Shown: positions 42,007 to 52,381 of the stretch, piece by piece | How the letters are laid out: each line of letters opens with the position of its first letter | Numbering within the stretch: position 1 is the stretch's first letter | Assembly (NCBI GenBank): GCA_001887945.1 | Contig: LDOQ01000088.1 | Location: 1 to 64,000, forward strand | Length of the DNA stretch: 64,000 nt | From: Spraguea lophii | Lineage: Eukaryota; Microsporidia; Spragueidae | Direction: 5' to 3' | The notes under the pieces: generated by a model | Databases searched by the model: none | Told to the model about the DNA's origin: nothing | The model's input: only the letters and a program-made list of their open reading frames with translations | Position numbers and translations under genes: made by a program

Positions 42007-42474
42007 ATGAATCCATCCTACACCGACTTTGATGTCATAGAAAAAGAATCCACGAAGGTAACAAGAAGAGAGAACCAATTTATAATCTTCAGTCTTAGAG
42101 ATCCCACAAAATTAGTATTTGGTATAGATTACATCCAACCAAGTGCCAATCCAGGAACATTAAAAAAAACACCAAACGATAAACTTATTGAACTATTTAC
42201 ATTGTGCAAATCAAAGATAGATCCTTTAAAATGCGCGTATATTTTTTATGATTTTTCTTTCTATACTGACGATGGCTTATATAGAAATGCTACATGTTTG
42301 GTTACCTTTATACCAGATAGTGTTAGTACATTAATAGAAAAGTTTTCTTATTCAAGTAATTCCATAACATTAGGAGCAGAGATAAAAGCACAGAAATTAA
42401 TCACACTTAATAATTTGGAAGATTTTGAATTTGAGAATATAAAACATCTGTGCATGTCTTTTAGAAAGAATTAA
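42007..42474 (+). CDS. COF1: ADF/cofilin-like actin-depolymerising protein
   Basis: A 155-residue single ADF-homology domain protein. KCAYIFYDFSFYTDDGLYRNATCLVTFIPDSV corresponds to the conserved cofilin segment C-R-Y-A-x-Y-D-x-x-Y...L-V-F-x-x-W-x-P-D, and 'IEKFSYSSNSITL' to K-M-x-Y-A-S-S-K-x-x-L of the actin-binding helix. The usual helix lysine and methionine are changed, so actin affinity may differ. Role: severing and recycling actin filaments in the cytoplasm. The start has 'acccatATG'. Confidence 0.78.
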   Translation: MNPSYTDFDVIEKESTKVTRRENQFIIFSLRDPTKLVFGIDYIQPSANPGTLKKTPNDKLIELFTLCKSKIDPLKCAYIFYDFSFYTDDGLYRNATCLVTFIPDSVSTLIEKFSYSSNSITLGAEIKAQKLITLNNLEDFEFENIKHLCMSFRKN

Positions 42475-43391
42475 AGTGGTTATTTTATTCTGAAAAAAAT
42501 TTTATAAAAAAATAATATAGAAATATTTTATCTTTATATTTATTTTGATATAATTGTTGTATATTTATTTTATATTTGTTATTCTTATATTTATTTAATA
42601 TATGGTTGCTGTATATTTATCTTTGTTATATATTCCTTATTCTTATATTTGTTATACTTCTATTTACCTTTTCTTTGTTATACTTCTTATATTTATCTTT
42701 TATTTATTTAATATATATTTCTATTTAATATATAATTATGTATACAACAAAGATGATTGATGAAAAGTAAATGATTGATTTATTAAATAGTATCTGTCAA
42801 AGAATGACTTCTACCTTGAGAGAATTAAGAAATTAAATAGTAAATAAAATTATTTTTTTCATAAATTTTCTAAGTACAATTTATTAACTAAATTTAATTT
42901 TGAACGAAATTTTTAAAACCTAATAATTTTATAGTTAACGTATCATTGTTATTTAAGATATAATCCTTCATATCTCGAGTATGACACGTATCATTTTATA
43001 TTAAAAAGTATTGATGCTATTAAAAAAATTATACAATAAAAAGTAATAATACTATTAAAATAATTATACAATAAAAAATACTATTAAAATAATTATAACA
43101 TTACAAACAATATTATATATTATCATTATTATATAATATATAATAACCTAACCTAACCTCATATTATTAATATATTTATAATTCATTAGTTAAAATAAAA
43201 TTATAATAATTTTACAAATTATTTTAAATAGAATCCTTATAATTTTATACAACAACAAATAACATTTATTTATTTTTTATAAAATATTACACATCCATAT
43301 TATATTAACATCCATACACACACTACATCAGACTCCTTTTTCACACCTATTTTTATTTACCTCTTAAAAATATATTCTCATCAATCTCCTT
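42475..43391. other. intergenic spacer with low-complexity repeats
   Basis: Contains degenerate 'tatatttatttt/gttattcttat' repeats (about 42530-42730), an 'actattaaaataattatacaataaaa' repeat (about 43010-43090) and a short 'cctaacctaacc' run (43148-43158). No gene seen. Confidence 0.55.
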
Positions 43392-43763
43392 ATGTCTACC
43401 ACAATATCTAAAACTGATTACAAAACTGATTACAAAACTAATAATACTTATAATAAATCGAATGATAATTATAATAACAATTACAAATCATCAAATAAAG
43501 CTAAAGGTAAATCAGAGGTAATAGATTTAGAAGAAATATTATATTATGAACAGAATAAAAATTCTGATGCTAAAATAGGTGGTGCAATAAAACCTTATAC
43601 TATTTATTTAAATGAGAATATTGTAAAAGTAGCTAAGAAGAAGAATAGAAATTATGATATTATCATAATTATAAGTGTATTAGTAATAGTAACAATAGTT
43701 TCTATAGCATTGTATATATTATATATGGAGAAGGAAGAACATGTAAATATATTTTTATATTAA
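43392..43763 (+). CDS. small tail-anchored membrane protein, function unknown
   Basis: A 123-residue protein. The N-terminus (1-45) is low-complexity, with repeated KTDYKT and Asn/Ser/Tyr/Lys-rich sequence. A short ordered stretch follows (about 45-80), then a single strong transmembrane segment (about 90-112, IIIIISVLVIVTIVSIALYILYM) and a short tail. This is the topology of tail-anchored proteins, but no SNARE heptads are visible. Not recognised. 'ctccttATG' is a weak start context. Confidence 0.65.
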   Translation: MSTTISKTDYKTDYKTNNTYNKSNDNYNNNYKSSNKAKGKSEVIDLEEILYYEQNKNSDAKIGGAIKPYTIYLNENIVKVAKKKNRNYDIIIIISVLVIVTIVSIALYILYMEKEEHVNIFLY

Positions 43764-44122
43764 GAAATAAGATAATATAAGATGATTGTTATATGTTTTA
43801 GTAATTTCTTTATACATTTTATATGATTAAAGAAATATGGAATAAACTTTTGTTTGTTTTAAATATAATTATTATTTATTTTAATATAACTGTAGTTATT
43901 AGTAATTTTATTTCTTCTCCTTTTTAAATACCTTTTTGTATTTGTTGTAATTCAAAATTATATTACTGTATTAATATTACATTAAAATAAATAAAATCTT
44001 TTATTTCCCTCTGATGTAAAGAAAAGATATAAAAAGTATTATACTATATAAATATACTCTTATATTTTATAAATATAATCTCATACTTTAAATAATTATT
44101 AAAAATAAAATTTCTAATCCTT
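43764..44122. other. intergenic spacer
   Basis: AT-rich, no features seen. Confidence 0.4.
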
Positions 44123-45247
44123 ATGTTTAATACTCCATTTTTTAATATTCCATTTAATAAATCTTCACCACAAAATAATTCACTCTCTAACCAATTCGAA
44201 AATATCAAATTACATATAAAATATGCTAAAATCAATCTACCTACATTCTTAAAATCATCATTACCATTTAAACAACAATTATCAAAATTATCAAAATTAT
44301 CATCTATGTCAATAGTATCATTATCAAAATTATCAATATTAAAACCACTACCATTCTTAAAATCAAAATTGTCATCATTATTTAAACAATCTATTTCTAT
44401 TTTACCACCATCTACAAAACCATTTACTATTATTTTCGATATAAATACATTAGCAATAAAAAGATTCAACTGGTATACTCTACAACACGAATACACTCTA
44501 AAACCATACACAGAAGAAATGTTATTTACATTAGGATATAATAATGAAATAATTTTAATATCTAATATTAATGAGGATATAATCAACAGATTAGATCCAT
44601 ATGGATTTATTAAATACAGATACAATATAAAGAATACACAATTATTAAATATATTACATATCAATAGAGATATGAATAAAACTATTATCATAGCACAAGA
44701 AGAAATAAATAAAGAATTTTACAACAACACTCTCATAATTAATAATATTGAAGATTATAACAGATGTTATAGTGGTGAGGATAATAATTATAGTAGTGGA
44801 GATAGAAAAGATTATAATAACGATAGAAAAGATTATAATAACGATAGAAGAGATAGTATTGCTAATAATCGTAATAACCACAATAACAATCATACACTTA
44901 CTAACAACCATATTAATAATAATATAAATCTTAATCTAATACACTTTATATCAACATTAAATATTTTAAACAAAGATTATCCTACTATTATACTTTCGTA
45001 TAAAAATAAAGATTTTCTATCAAATTTCAGAATAACACAATTAAAATATTTTAAAAATAAAAGTTTATTAGATAAACAGAAATACATAGAAATGTTAAAT
45101 GAAATAAATAAACAAAGAATAGAAGAATATGATAATGCTAAACCATACATGGAAGAACAACTAATAAAAGATAAAATGTTAAATAATAAATATATCATAG
45201 ATAAAATAGGATATATAGTCAAAGGATTATTATTTAGTTTTATTTAA
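44123..45247 (+). CDS. Tim50-like protein with degenerate FCP1/NIF phosphatase fold
   Basis: A 374-residue protein. The N-terminal 95 residues are Ser/Leu/Lys/Pro-rich with 'KLSKLS' repeats. Residues about 98-205 and 270-330 form a split FCP1-homology domain: PFTIIFDINTLAI (100-112), YTLKPYTEEMLFTL, IILISNINEDIINRLDP, INRDMNKTIII. These follow Tim50 in order, including the NRDLSK-like motif. The phosphatase DxDxT motif is DINT (106-109), so it is probably inactive, as in Tim50. An Asn/Asp/Arg insert (about 217-270, with repeated DRKDYNN) interrupts the domain. Tim50 is the receptor of the inner-membrane TIM23 translocase, which would place this in the mitosome. No transmembrane helix is evident. 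A different FCP1-like protein is the alternative. Confidence 0.62.
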   Translation: MFNTPFFNIPFNKSSPQNNSLSNQFENIKLHIKYAKINLPTFLKSSLPFKQQLSKLSKLSSMSIVSLSKLSILKPLPFLKSKLSSLFKQSISILPPSTKPFTIIFDINTLAIKRFNWYTLQHEYTLKPYTEEMLFTLGYNNEIILISNINEDIINRLDPYGFIKYRYNIKNTQLLNILHINRDMNKTIIIAQEEINKEFYNNTLIINNIEDYNRCYSGEDNNYSSGDRKDYNNDRKDYNNDRRDSIANNRNNHNNNHTLTNNHINNNINLNLIHFISTLNILNKDYPTIILSYKNKDFLSNFRITQLKYFKNKSLLDKQKYIEMLNEINKQRIEEYDNAKPYMEEQLIKDKMLNNKYIIDKIGYIVKGLLFSFI

Positions 45248-45495
45248 ACGTTATAATTATTATAATTATAGTGATAGTTGAGATAAGAGAGATAGGAATA
45301 GTTGTTATAGTTGAGATAGATTCATTATAATTACTATAGTAATATAGAAGTATTAAATTATTTTATTATTATATTTATCTTTTATTTTTATCATTATCAT
45401 TACCACCACCTATCATCACTACTACTTCTATCACCACCTACCACGTATCACTCTTATTATCATCACTCAATTATTATAATATTTTATAACCCTTA
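45248..45495. other. intergenic spacer with pyrimidine-rich tract
   Basis: Purine-rich imperfect repeats (about 45260-45320, 'gatagttgagataga') are followed by a 'atcaccacctaccac' pyrimidine tract (about 45390-45470) just upstream of LSM2. The tract may influence transcription; this is inference. Confidence 0.4.
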
Positions 45496-45780
45496 ATGTT
45501 ATTTTATACATTTTTTAAAACTCTTATAGGTAAAAGATTATGTTTTGAACTTAAGAATACTATGATAATTGTTGGTAGATTAGAGAGTGTAGATAATTTC
45601 TTAAATATAAAAATTAGTATGATAAAAATGATAGAGCCTATAGATAATCCTATATTAAATAATCTAGAAGTTGTTACTATTAGAGGTTCTGGTATAAAGA
45701 TTATTAGGATGTGTGATGATATAAATTTACAAAGTGTATTAGATGGTTCAAGATATAAAATATCTATGAGTAATAATTAA
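45496..45780 (+). CDS. LSM2: Lsm2 (Sm-like protein)
   Basis: A 94-residue protein that is almost entirely an Sm fold. It starts MLFYTFFKTLIGKRLCFELKN as Lsm2 orthologues do (MLFYSFFKSLVGKxVxVELKN). Sm1 includes GRLESVDNFLNIKI; Sm2 includes VTIRGSGIKIIRM. Lsm2 belongs to both the Lsm1-7 ring (mRNA decapping) and the Lsm2-8 ring (U6 snRNA binding). Given the candidate intron at 31500, retention of a U6-type ring would make sense. The start has 'acccttaATG'. Confidence 0.96.
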   Translation: MLFYTFFKTLIGKRLCFELKNTMIIVGRLESVDNFLNIKISMIKMIEPIDNPILNNLEVVTIRGSGIKIIRMCDDINLQSVLDGSRYKISMSNN

Positions 45781-46839
45781 TTGTATGATATTTATATGAT
45801 AATATTAAATATTATTTTTATATTATAATTATATTTGTATTATATGATTGTATTAAATATTATTTCTTTAGTTTCTATGTTTGTATTAAATATCATTTCT
45901 TTAATTTCTATGCTATGATAATTTTTTTAGTGTTTTTTATCAGAGGAAGAGAAAACCTTTGAGTAATACCTATTGTGTGAGATTAAGTATATTAATTTCA
46001 TATTATAATATTGAATAGGTTATTTATCTAATACAATCTTGATATACAATTAGATACATATTGTTTTAATTTAATAAAGAATTTATATATAAATATGTAA
46101 TATTATGTTATTGTTATTCTATTCCTTAATCGTGTATTAGAAATGATTTAAATTTATTGAATTTTCAAATTTATGATATTTAACTATTTTTTAACTTTGA
46201 TGATCACGGTGTTACAGGTATTTATGGTTGTATAAAAAAATATGAATTTCTTAGTTTTATATGAAAGTGGTTAGAGTAATTGGTGGTATGATGCTTAAAA
46301 TAACAATATATTTTTAATTATAATAATATAATTTATTAAAACAACAAAAAGTTTAGAAAACACAGATATATTATTTTTATATCATATTGTTATTTAAACC
46401 ATTGTAAATACATTGTATTATGATAAATAATTATAATAAAAACTCATCTGTATTATAATTACATTAAACTTATTTATATTTATCATATAGAATTAAATAT
46501 ATATTTTTTACATATTTTAAAATATTGAATACTTCTTATCCTAAAATATTGTTAGAAGAAAATAATAAATAAATATTCATATAGAAATAATAGTTTATAT
46601 TTTAATAATTCTATAATTTCTTTCTTTATATGTATATATAATTATTTTATAATAATATTATTTTCATTACATTGCTTCTTTTTGTGAATATGATACTACA
46701 ATAATGGAATGCAACGAAATAAAATAATATAACATATTAACACAATATAATAAAATTATAACACAGTAACACAATAATAAAATAAAATACATTGAAATAA
46801 GATTATTTTATTAATAATACATTGAATTATAAAATTATT
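45781..46839. other. intergenic spacer
   Basis: About 45835-45920 holds two and a half copies of a roughly 35-bp imperfect repeat containing 'tattaaatattatttctttagtttctat'. The rest is plain AT-rich DNA; no gene seen. Confidence 0.5.
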
Positions 46840-47904
46840 TTATATCCTCGTACAGATAATTTCTTCATACGGCTTGTTCTGTTCCACATTAAACACTCCA
46901 TCTGTTATTTCTTTCAACAATCTGATAAACATAGTAGTTTTTTTAAGATTATTTTCATTTTCTACAATTTTATTAAAAGAAAATATATTTTCATTGAAAT
47001 AACTATCATCTTGATATGAATAACTATTTAAAGAAAGTGGTTCTAAAATATTATCATTTGTTTCATTTATAGAATTAAAACTATTATTAAATGAATGATC
47101 AGGTATTTCTACTAATGTATCGTTTCTTGCAATTTCTATTTCATTATAATTTTTTATAATATTATTTATCGTTGTTTTTATAAATTCAGGTATTATATCT
47201 ATTTTCATTGTCATATCATCTTTTTTATTCTCATTCATTATATCTTTTTTATTTCTTAACATTTTTTTATATTCTTCTTTACCATACTCTGTTTTATTGT
47301 CATCTAATTTTATTCTTTTAATATTATTTTCTATATTGATTTGTGTTATATCGGATATTCTACTTTCTAATATTGTATCGTTATCTAAGGATATATTCAT
47401 TGTATTATAATGTGATGTTTCTGCTCTTACGTTCTCTATTCCCATATCTATGTTAAATGAATCATTATACGTGTTATCTACTATATCTATAATAGTATCA
47501 TCATGATCGTTTAAATTAAGATATTCATCGATATTTTCAGATAATGGTTTTTGTAGCATATTATCCGTTAGCATTAATTTTTGTAGTGAGAGTGTAAGAT
47601 TTTTATGTATTGGCTTAGATTTCTTTTTTCTTTGGATATTGATAATTGAATTAAGATCGTCTAAGAGATAATTAATCTGTTTGTAATATATTTTTGATAT
47701 TGCTGATAGAAGTTGAGAGTGTTTTGTTAATGGTATGTTCATAGATGTTAGTTGGATGATAATAGCGTTCAGTTTGATATTCATGATATATTGTTTACTC
47801 ACTTTCTTGTTTGTTATGTGTTGTAACCATAATGTGTATATTTCTTTATTTTCTTCGGTTTTTAATATTTTTTCATCGTGTTTTATTATTGAAAAGTTTT
47901 CCAT
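46840..47904 (-). CDS. SCC1: cohesin kleisin subunit, Rad21/Scc1 family
   Basis: A 354-residue protein from the ATG at 47904; the frame upstream opens only at a TTG. The N-terminal block LWLQHITNKKVSKQYIMNIKLNAI...LLSAISKIYYKQINYLLDDLN matches the Smc3-binding part of Rad21 (W-L-A-A-x-W-x-x-K-L-T-K...L-L-L-G-V-V-R-I-Y-x-x-K-x-x-Y-L-x-x-D). The acidic middle is disordered. The C-terminus FIRLLKEITDGVFNVEQNKPYEEI matches the Smc1-binding winged helix (F-x-x-L-L-x-L-x-x-x-x-x-x-x-x-x-Q-x-x-P-Y-x-x-I). Kleisins close the cohesin ring around sister DNAs. It is short for Scc1 (yeast 566 aa), as expected for microsporidia. A Rec8 identity is not excluded. Confidence 0.77.
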   Translation of the reverse strand: MENFSIIKHDEKILKTEENKEIYTLWLQHITNKKVSKQYIMNIKLNAIIIQLTSMNIPLTKHSQLLSAISKIYYKQINYLLDDLNSIINIQRKKKSKPIHKNLTLSLQKLMLTDNMLQKPLSENIDEYLNLNDHDDTIIDIVDNTYNDSFNIDMGIENVRAETSHYNTMNISLDNDTILESRISDITQINIENNIKRIKLDDNKTEYGKEEYKKMLRNKKDIMNENKKDDMTMKIDIIPEFIKTTINNIIKNYNEIEIARNDTLVEIPDHSFNNSFNSINETNDNILEPLSLNSYSYQDDSYFNENIFSFNKIVENENNLKKTTMFIRLLKEITDGVFNVEQNKPYEEIICTRI

Positions 47905-48135
47905 GGAAAGGACAGCGAGAGGATTTTTATAGATGAAAAAATGGAGGTATTTTTTGGAGGTAAAAATATGAAAATAATACAAATTTTATTTATGATGTAG
48001 ATTATGTTAAAGATTATTCAATGGTATAAATTATGTTTCAAATGTTTTATTGGTTATTGAAATCAATATCTTTTTAAGAATATTTTATAATATTTGTTTA
48101 AAATAAAAATTATTATATATTCCCAATTTTTATCC

Positions 48136-49518
48136 ATGTCAAAAGACAAGAGAAAACTAGATGCATCAACATCCAAAAGAATTCATACTACAGAAATAGC
48201 AGAACATTACAACAGTATAAAATCCATAAATAAAAAAGAGCGCACACAATCAAAAATCATTAACATACGAAATATGAACAATTTCATAAAATCCATTTTA
48301 ATAAAAAAATATACTAAAGCCGATAATTCTGTTTTAGATATTGGATGCGGTAAAGGTGGAGATATTTTTAAATTTGCACATCAAAATATAAAATATTATA
48401 CTGGAATAGATATAGCAGAAAATAGTATAGAAGAAGCTAAACAAAGATGTGCAAATAGAAATATTAAATTTAACACACAATTCTTAGTTCAGGATTATAC
48501 ACAGAAATTTAATTATAAGGAAAAATATGATGTGATTTCTGCACAGTTCACATATCATTATTCATTCTTTAGTGAACAAAGCTTTCAAAATAGTTTGTGT
48601 AATATTTTACAACATACAAAGATAGGTAGTTATGTTATTATGAGTATACCAGATAAAGAGACTATAGTAAGAAGATATAAGAAATATGGAAATGGATATG
48701 GTAATGAATATTATAAAATAACATTTAAAAAAGATAACAATAAAGAGAGTAAAGATGATGAAGATAAGAATGATAGAAAAGGTAAAGAGGAAGAAGATAA
48801 GAATGATAAAGATAGAAAAGATGAAGACAATAATAAAAAAAGTAAAGATAACGAGGATGATCATGCAACAACGGAAGATAAGAATGATAAAGATAACGAA
48901 GATAATAATATAACAACTGAAGATAAGAAGGATAAAGATAACGAAGATAAACATATAACAATTGAAGATAATAAGGACAAGCACATAACAACAGGAAGCA
49001 ATGGAGATAATCATATAACAATTAAAGATAATAATATAACAACTAAAAATAATAATATAACAACAGAAGATAACCACATAACAATTAAAGATAATACAAC
49101 AAAAGATAATCATATAATAAATAACACAGAAAATAAAGATGAAAAACAATCTATAACAAATAAAAATAATACAAATTTAAAAAGTAAAGAACCAATAGAA
49201 AATAACGATAAAGATAAAATATCCACAGAAAATAATAATATTAATTTAAAAGAAATATTTGGTGTAGAATATTATTTTAAATTAGAAGAAGCTGTAGAAG
49301 AATGTCCTGAATATTTAGTAGATCTTAAATATCTCATAGAATCATTTGGTTCTAAAAAACTAAAGAATATTATGAATTTATCTTTCATGGAATTTTATAA
49401 TAAATATTCTAATGAGTTTATAGAATTAAAAAGAAAAATGATAGTAAATAGATTAAATATGGAGGAAGTAAGGGTTATGGAATTATATAGAGTGTTAGTA
49501 TTTCAAAGAGAAGAATAA
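48136..49518 (+). CDS. ABD1: mRNA cap guanine-N7 methyltransferase with large low-complexity insert
   Basis: A 460-residue protein from the ATG at 48136 ('tatccATG'). The SAM-binding motif VLDIGCGKGG is at 66-75, then YYTGIDIAENSI, SAQFTYHYSFF (135-145, cap-binding region) and GYGNEYYKITFK. The C-terminal FGVEYYFKLEEAVEECPEYLVD (about 385-406) is also diagnostic. Between the last two, where homologues have about ten residues, lies an insert of about 175 residues (200-375) made of Asp, Lys, Asn, Glu, Thr and Ile in degenerate repeats (TTEDKNDKDNED, ITIEDN). It methylates the mRNA cap at N7 in the nucleus. The catalytic core is otherwise complete. Confidence 0.95.
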   Translation: MSKDKRKLDASTSKRIHTTEIAEHYNSIKSINKKERTQSKIINIRNMNNFIKSILIKKYTKADNSVLDIGCGKGGDIFKFAHQNIKYYTGIDIAENSIEEAKQRCANRNIKFNTQFLVQDYTQKFNYKEKYDVISAQFTYHYSFFSEQSFQNSLCNILQHTKIGSYVIMSIPDKETIVRRYKKYGNGYGNEYYKITFKKDNNKESKDDEDKNDRKGKEEEDKNDKDRKDEDNNKKSKDNEDDHATTEDKNDKDNEDNNITTEDKKDKDNEDKHITIEDNKDKHITTGSNGDNHITIKDNNITTKNNNITTEDNHITIKDNTTKDNHIINNTENKDEKQSITNKNNTNLKSKEPIENNDKDKISTENNNINLKEIFGVEYYFKLEEAVEECPEYLVDLKYLIESFGSKKLKNIMNLSFMEFYNKYSNEFIELKRKMIVNRLNMEEVRVMELYRVLVFQREE

Positions 49519-49899
49519 ATTAATATATATTTTGATATCATAATTCATTTTAAAGAGTTTATTAAGAAATATGAATAAAAATTAGTTTATTCGATAAAAA
49601 TAAAATTTATTTTACGGCCTTAATCAAAACATTACTTAAAGAAAAAGATTATGACTTTTTATAATTAAAATTTATATATAATTATTTTTTCTTGGGATTA
49701 CACTGTATATTTTATTTTACAATTTTATTTATTATTTAAAATTATGACAATATTTTAGAGTAGAAAATATTTTATATTATGTTATACATATGAATTAATT
49801 AGATTTGGATAAAATTATTTTATACGTATGAATTTATTGAATTATTAACGAATACAAATTTAAAAGAATCATCAACTATTTAAATAAACAATTTTATGC
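49519..49899. other. intergenic spacer
   Basis: AT-rich, 3' ends converging; nothing seen. Confidence 0.4.
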
Positions 49900-50163
49900 T
49901 TATTTACGTCTTTTTCTTCCTACTTTTCTTTTTATGCCATCATTTACCATATCTAATCTTCTAAGTTTCTTTTCTTCATCTTTCTTTGCTTTTCTTTCTA
50001 ATCCTTTTTTAAATGGAAGAAATTTCTTTTTTGTATGTGCTCCTAATTCAATAATCTTATTTCTCATAAAATGTATTTTATTTATATTTTTTTGTTTTTC
50101 TGCGTGATTTCTTTCTACGTCGTATAAAAGTTTGTTAAATTCTTCTTCTAATTTCTTTTTCAT
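49900..50163 (-). CDS. small basic protein, possibly ribosome-biogenesis related
   Basis: An 87-residue, strongly basic and helical protein (about one third Lys or Arg) ending in KRKVGRKRRK. The segment IIELGAHTKKKFLPFKKGLERKAKKDEEKK loosely resembles the LGAKPPKxxYxNYK motif of the DUF4602 (C1orf131/Faf1) family of nucleolar processing proteins, but the match is weak. It is on the minus strand next to RPA1, with a plausible start 'attccttATG'. Confidence 0.55.
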   Translation of the reverse strand: MKKKLEEEFNKLLYDVERNHAEKQKNINKIHFMRNKIIELGAHTKKKFLPFKKGLERKAKKDEEKKLRRLDMVNDGIKRKVGRKRRK

Positions 50164-50409
50164 AAGGAATGGGATAGAAAAAAAATATTATTTTACAATT
50201 GTAAAAAGGAATATTAAAAGAAAATGTATATTAAGATAATACAATATATTTTAAATATATTAAAATATGATTTTTTAAGACTTCATATATAATTTTAAAT
50301 ATAATTAAGATATAAATTTTTAAGACTTCAATATATAAACAAGTAAATAAATAAGTTAAAGGTTGCTTATTAAATAACAGAATATGGTTTATTGACATAA
50401 ATAATTTAT

Positions 50410-52125
50410 TTAGTTATCAATCTTCTTCAATATTTTATAACTTTCTTTTATGTAATCCAATTCTTCTATATTCAATCCGTTATATCTAACTTTTAGTTCA
50501 TTATTATAATTTTCTTCTCTTCTTCTAATTTTAAAGACCAATTCTTTATTATTTAAATTCTTTACTATGGATTGTAATTTTGTTGAGTCTTCCTCTCCTA
50601 TTTCTTTTAACTCATTTGCTGTATGTTTAAATAATTTAGTGGCTTGTTCATCAAAGAGTGTTAGCCATATCTGTCCTGTATGGTCTGCAACATTCATTGT
50701 TACCATAAAACGGAAATTACATTTATCAAATAGATTATTACATCTTTCACATCTATATTGACCTTCTCCTTCTAATTCTACTTTTTTATTACATTCAACA
50801 CATGCACTGTACCATAATAGATCTTCTTTGATAAAAATTATTGTTGAAATTATAGTTGAATATTCCAATTCCATGGTAGTAACTTCTTCAATAGTTTTTG
50901 ATTCTTCTTCTCTCTTAGGTAATACTATTTTTATATCTTTTCCTTCTTCTTCGTACCAACCTCGTAATTCATATGCTTCTTCTAATTCTGGATTAATAAC
51001 AATTGAAGATGAAGAGATTGTAGATAAAGAAACACCGTTATATTCTGTTGCACGCATGTTCTTTAAGGCAACAACAGGATTATTATCCAATTCGGTTTCA
51101 ACCAAATTATTCCAGAGTGTAACACGAACACTTCCTGTCTTATCTACCAAAATAAAATCTTTCTTTTCTGCTTCTTTCTGCACGCTCTTAATCATAACTG
51201 TAGAAGGTGCAAATACTTCTTTTACCACACCTATTATATCTACGATAGGATTGGTTGTATTTAATGCACCGACTTTAGTGAAATTATAATGAACTTTAGG
51301 ATTTTCTACTTCGGCAGTTAATTCCACCTCTGAATTTTTATCCAAGTGTATTTCGTAATTACTTGTAGTATTAGAAAATTGTTTATGTGCCATTTTTACG
51401 AATCCTTTGCTTATAATATACGTTTTTCCTACATCCATCAACGGATAAAAAATATCAACACTTTCTGAAAATGCTACTACCTTTATACTTCCTGAATTAT
51501 CAGCCATCTCCATACTGAATAGCTTTCCTTCTCCTTTTTGATTAGTAAAATACCTTATATCTGATTTTGTGGTGACTGTAGCCTTTATTTTCCATTTTGT
51601 TTGAAACGGATTAATGGATGATACAGAAGTAATATCCATATGTGACACTTTTCTATTTTTAACCACTTCTTCTCTTTCAATCTTCTTTTTCTCTACGGTA
51701 TTTTCCTTTTCGATTTCTACATATTTATTCTTATCATTATTCTCACTTGGTGCAACATCTCTTATATCAGAATTAAATTTAGAAACTGGTGTTGGATCAC
51801 CCATCTTTCTATTACAATCTTCATAACATTCTAATTCCCGTACATAAACAAAATTATTATCATTTTTTGAGAGCAATTGAAATTTCTTTATTTTTATCAT
51901 AGAATTAATTTTTATATTCTTTTCCATCATTGGAGATATTGTGCTGGACATAACAGCTTTGATGTAATATTTACCATCGCTTAGATTTAAATGGTATCTG
52001 GAGGATTTATCTGTCTTTGTTTCTACTCGTTTATATGCTATAATTTGAAGTACAGGTGTATTAAATAATGGAGATTCTACATTGTTGTTATATATCACTT
52101 CAACTGTTCCTTGTTCTAATTTCAT
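50410..52125 (-). CDS. RFA1: replication protein A large subunit
   Basis: A 571-residue protein with the RPA70 plan: N-terminal OB fold (1-110), charged linker (110-160), then DBD-A (about 165-280, starting INPFQTKWKIKATVTTKSDIR), DBD-B (about 290-395) and DBD-C (about 420-571). DBD-C contains the zinc ribbon CVEC...CERC with 13 residues between the pairs. RPA binds single-stranded DNA in replication, repair and recombination. Its length is close to yeast Rfa1 (621 aa). The start has 'accctcaATG'. Confidence 0.97.
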   Translation of the reverse strand: MKLEQGTVEVIYNNNVESPLFNTPVLQIIAYKRVETKTDKSSRYHLNLSDGKYYIKAVMSSTISPMMEKNIKINSMIKIKKFQLLSKNDNNFVYVRELECYEDCNRKMGDPTPVSKFNSDIRDVAPSENNDKNKYVEIEKENTVEKKKIEREEVVKNRKVSHMDITSVSSINPFQTKWKIKATVTTKSDIRYFTNQKGEGKLFSMEMADNSGSIKVVAFSESVDIFYPLMDVGKTYIISKGFVKMAHKQFSNTTSNYEIHLDKNSEVELTAEVENPKVHYNFTKVGALNTTNPIVDIIGVVKEVFAPSTVMIKSVQKEAEKKDFILVDKTGSVRVTLWNNLVETELDNNPVVALKNMRATEYNGVSLSTISSSSIVINPELEEAYELRGWYEEEGKDIKIVLPKREEESKTIEEVTTMELEYSTIISTIIFIKEDLLWYSACVECNKKVELEGEGQYRCERCNNLFDKCNFRFMVTMNVADHTGQIWLTLFDEQATKLFKHTANELKEIGEEDSTKLQSIVKNLNNKELVFKIRRREENYNNELKVRYNGLNIEELDYIKESYKILKKIDN

Positions 52126-52381
52126 TGAGGGTAAATTATCTTGAATACAAAATTTTACTCATTCTTAATTTTTGCATAAATTGGAGGGAAATTTTTAAAA
52201 TAAAAAAAATATATTGTTATGATAGATAGCTTATTGGAATGTGTTTAAAGAAATTTAAATACCTTTTAACCAAAATTTTCACGTGTCTCTTTTTTAAAAT
52301 ATAATATTTTTAAAAAATTGTTGTAACAATATAGAATAAAGAAGAAAAGCATAAATATTTTCTTTTAAAAACAACCCTTTT

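Noticed and set aside
43144..43160. Interstitial telomere-like (TTAGG) repeats
   Set aside because: Only about two and a half units of cctaa on the plus strand; too few to separate from chance in AT-rich low-complexity DNA.
48607..49149. 180-codon minus-strand frame rich in Ile, Phe, Cys and Tyr
   Set aside because: It is the antisense shadow of the low-complexity insert in the cap methyltransferase.
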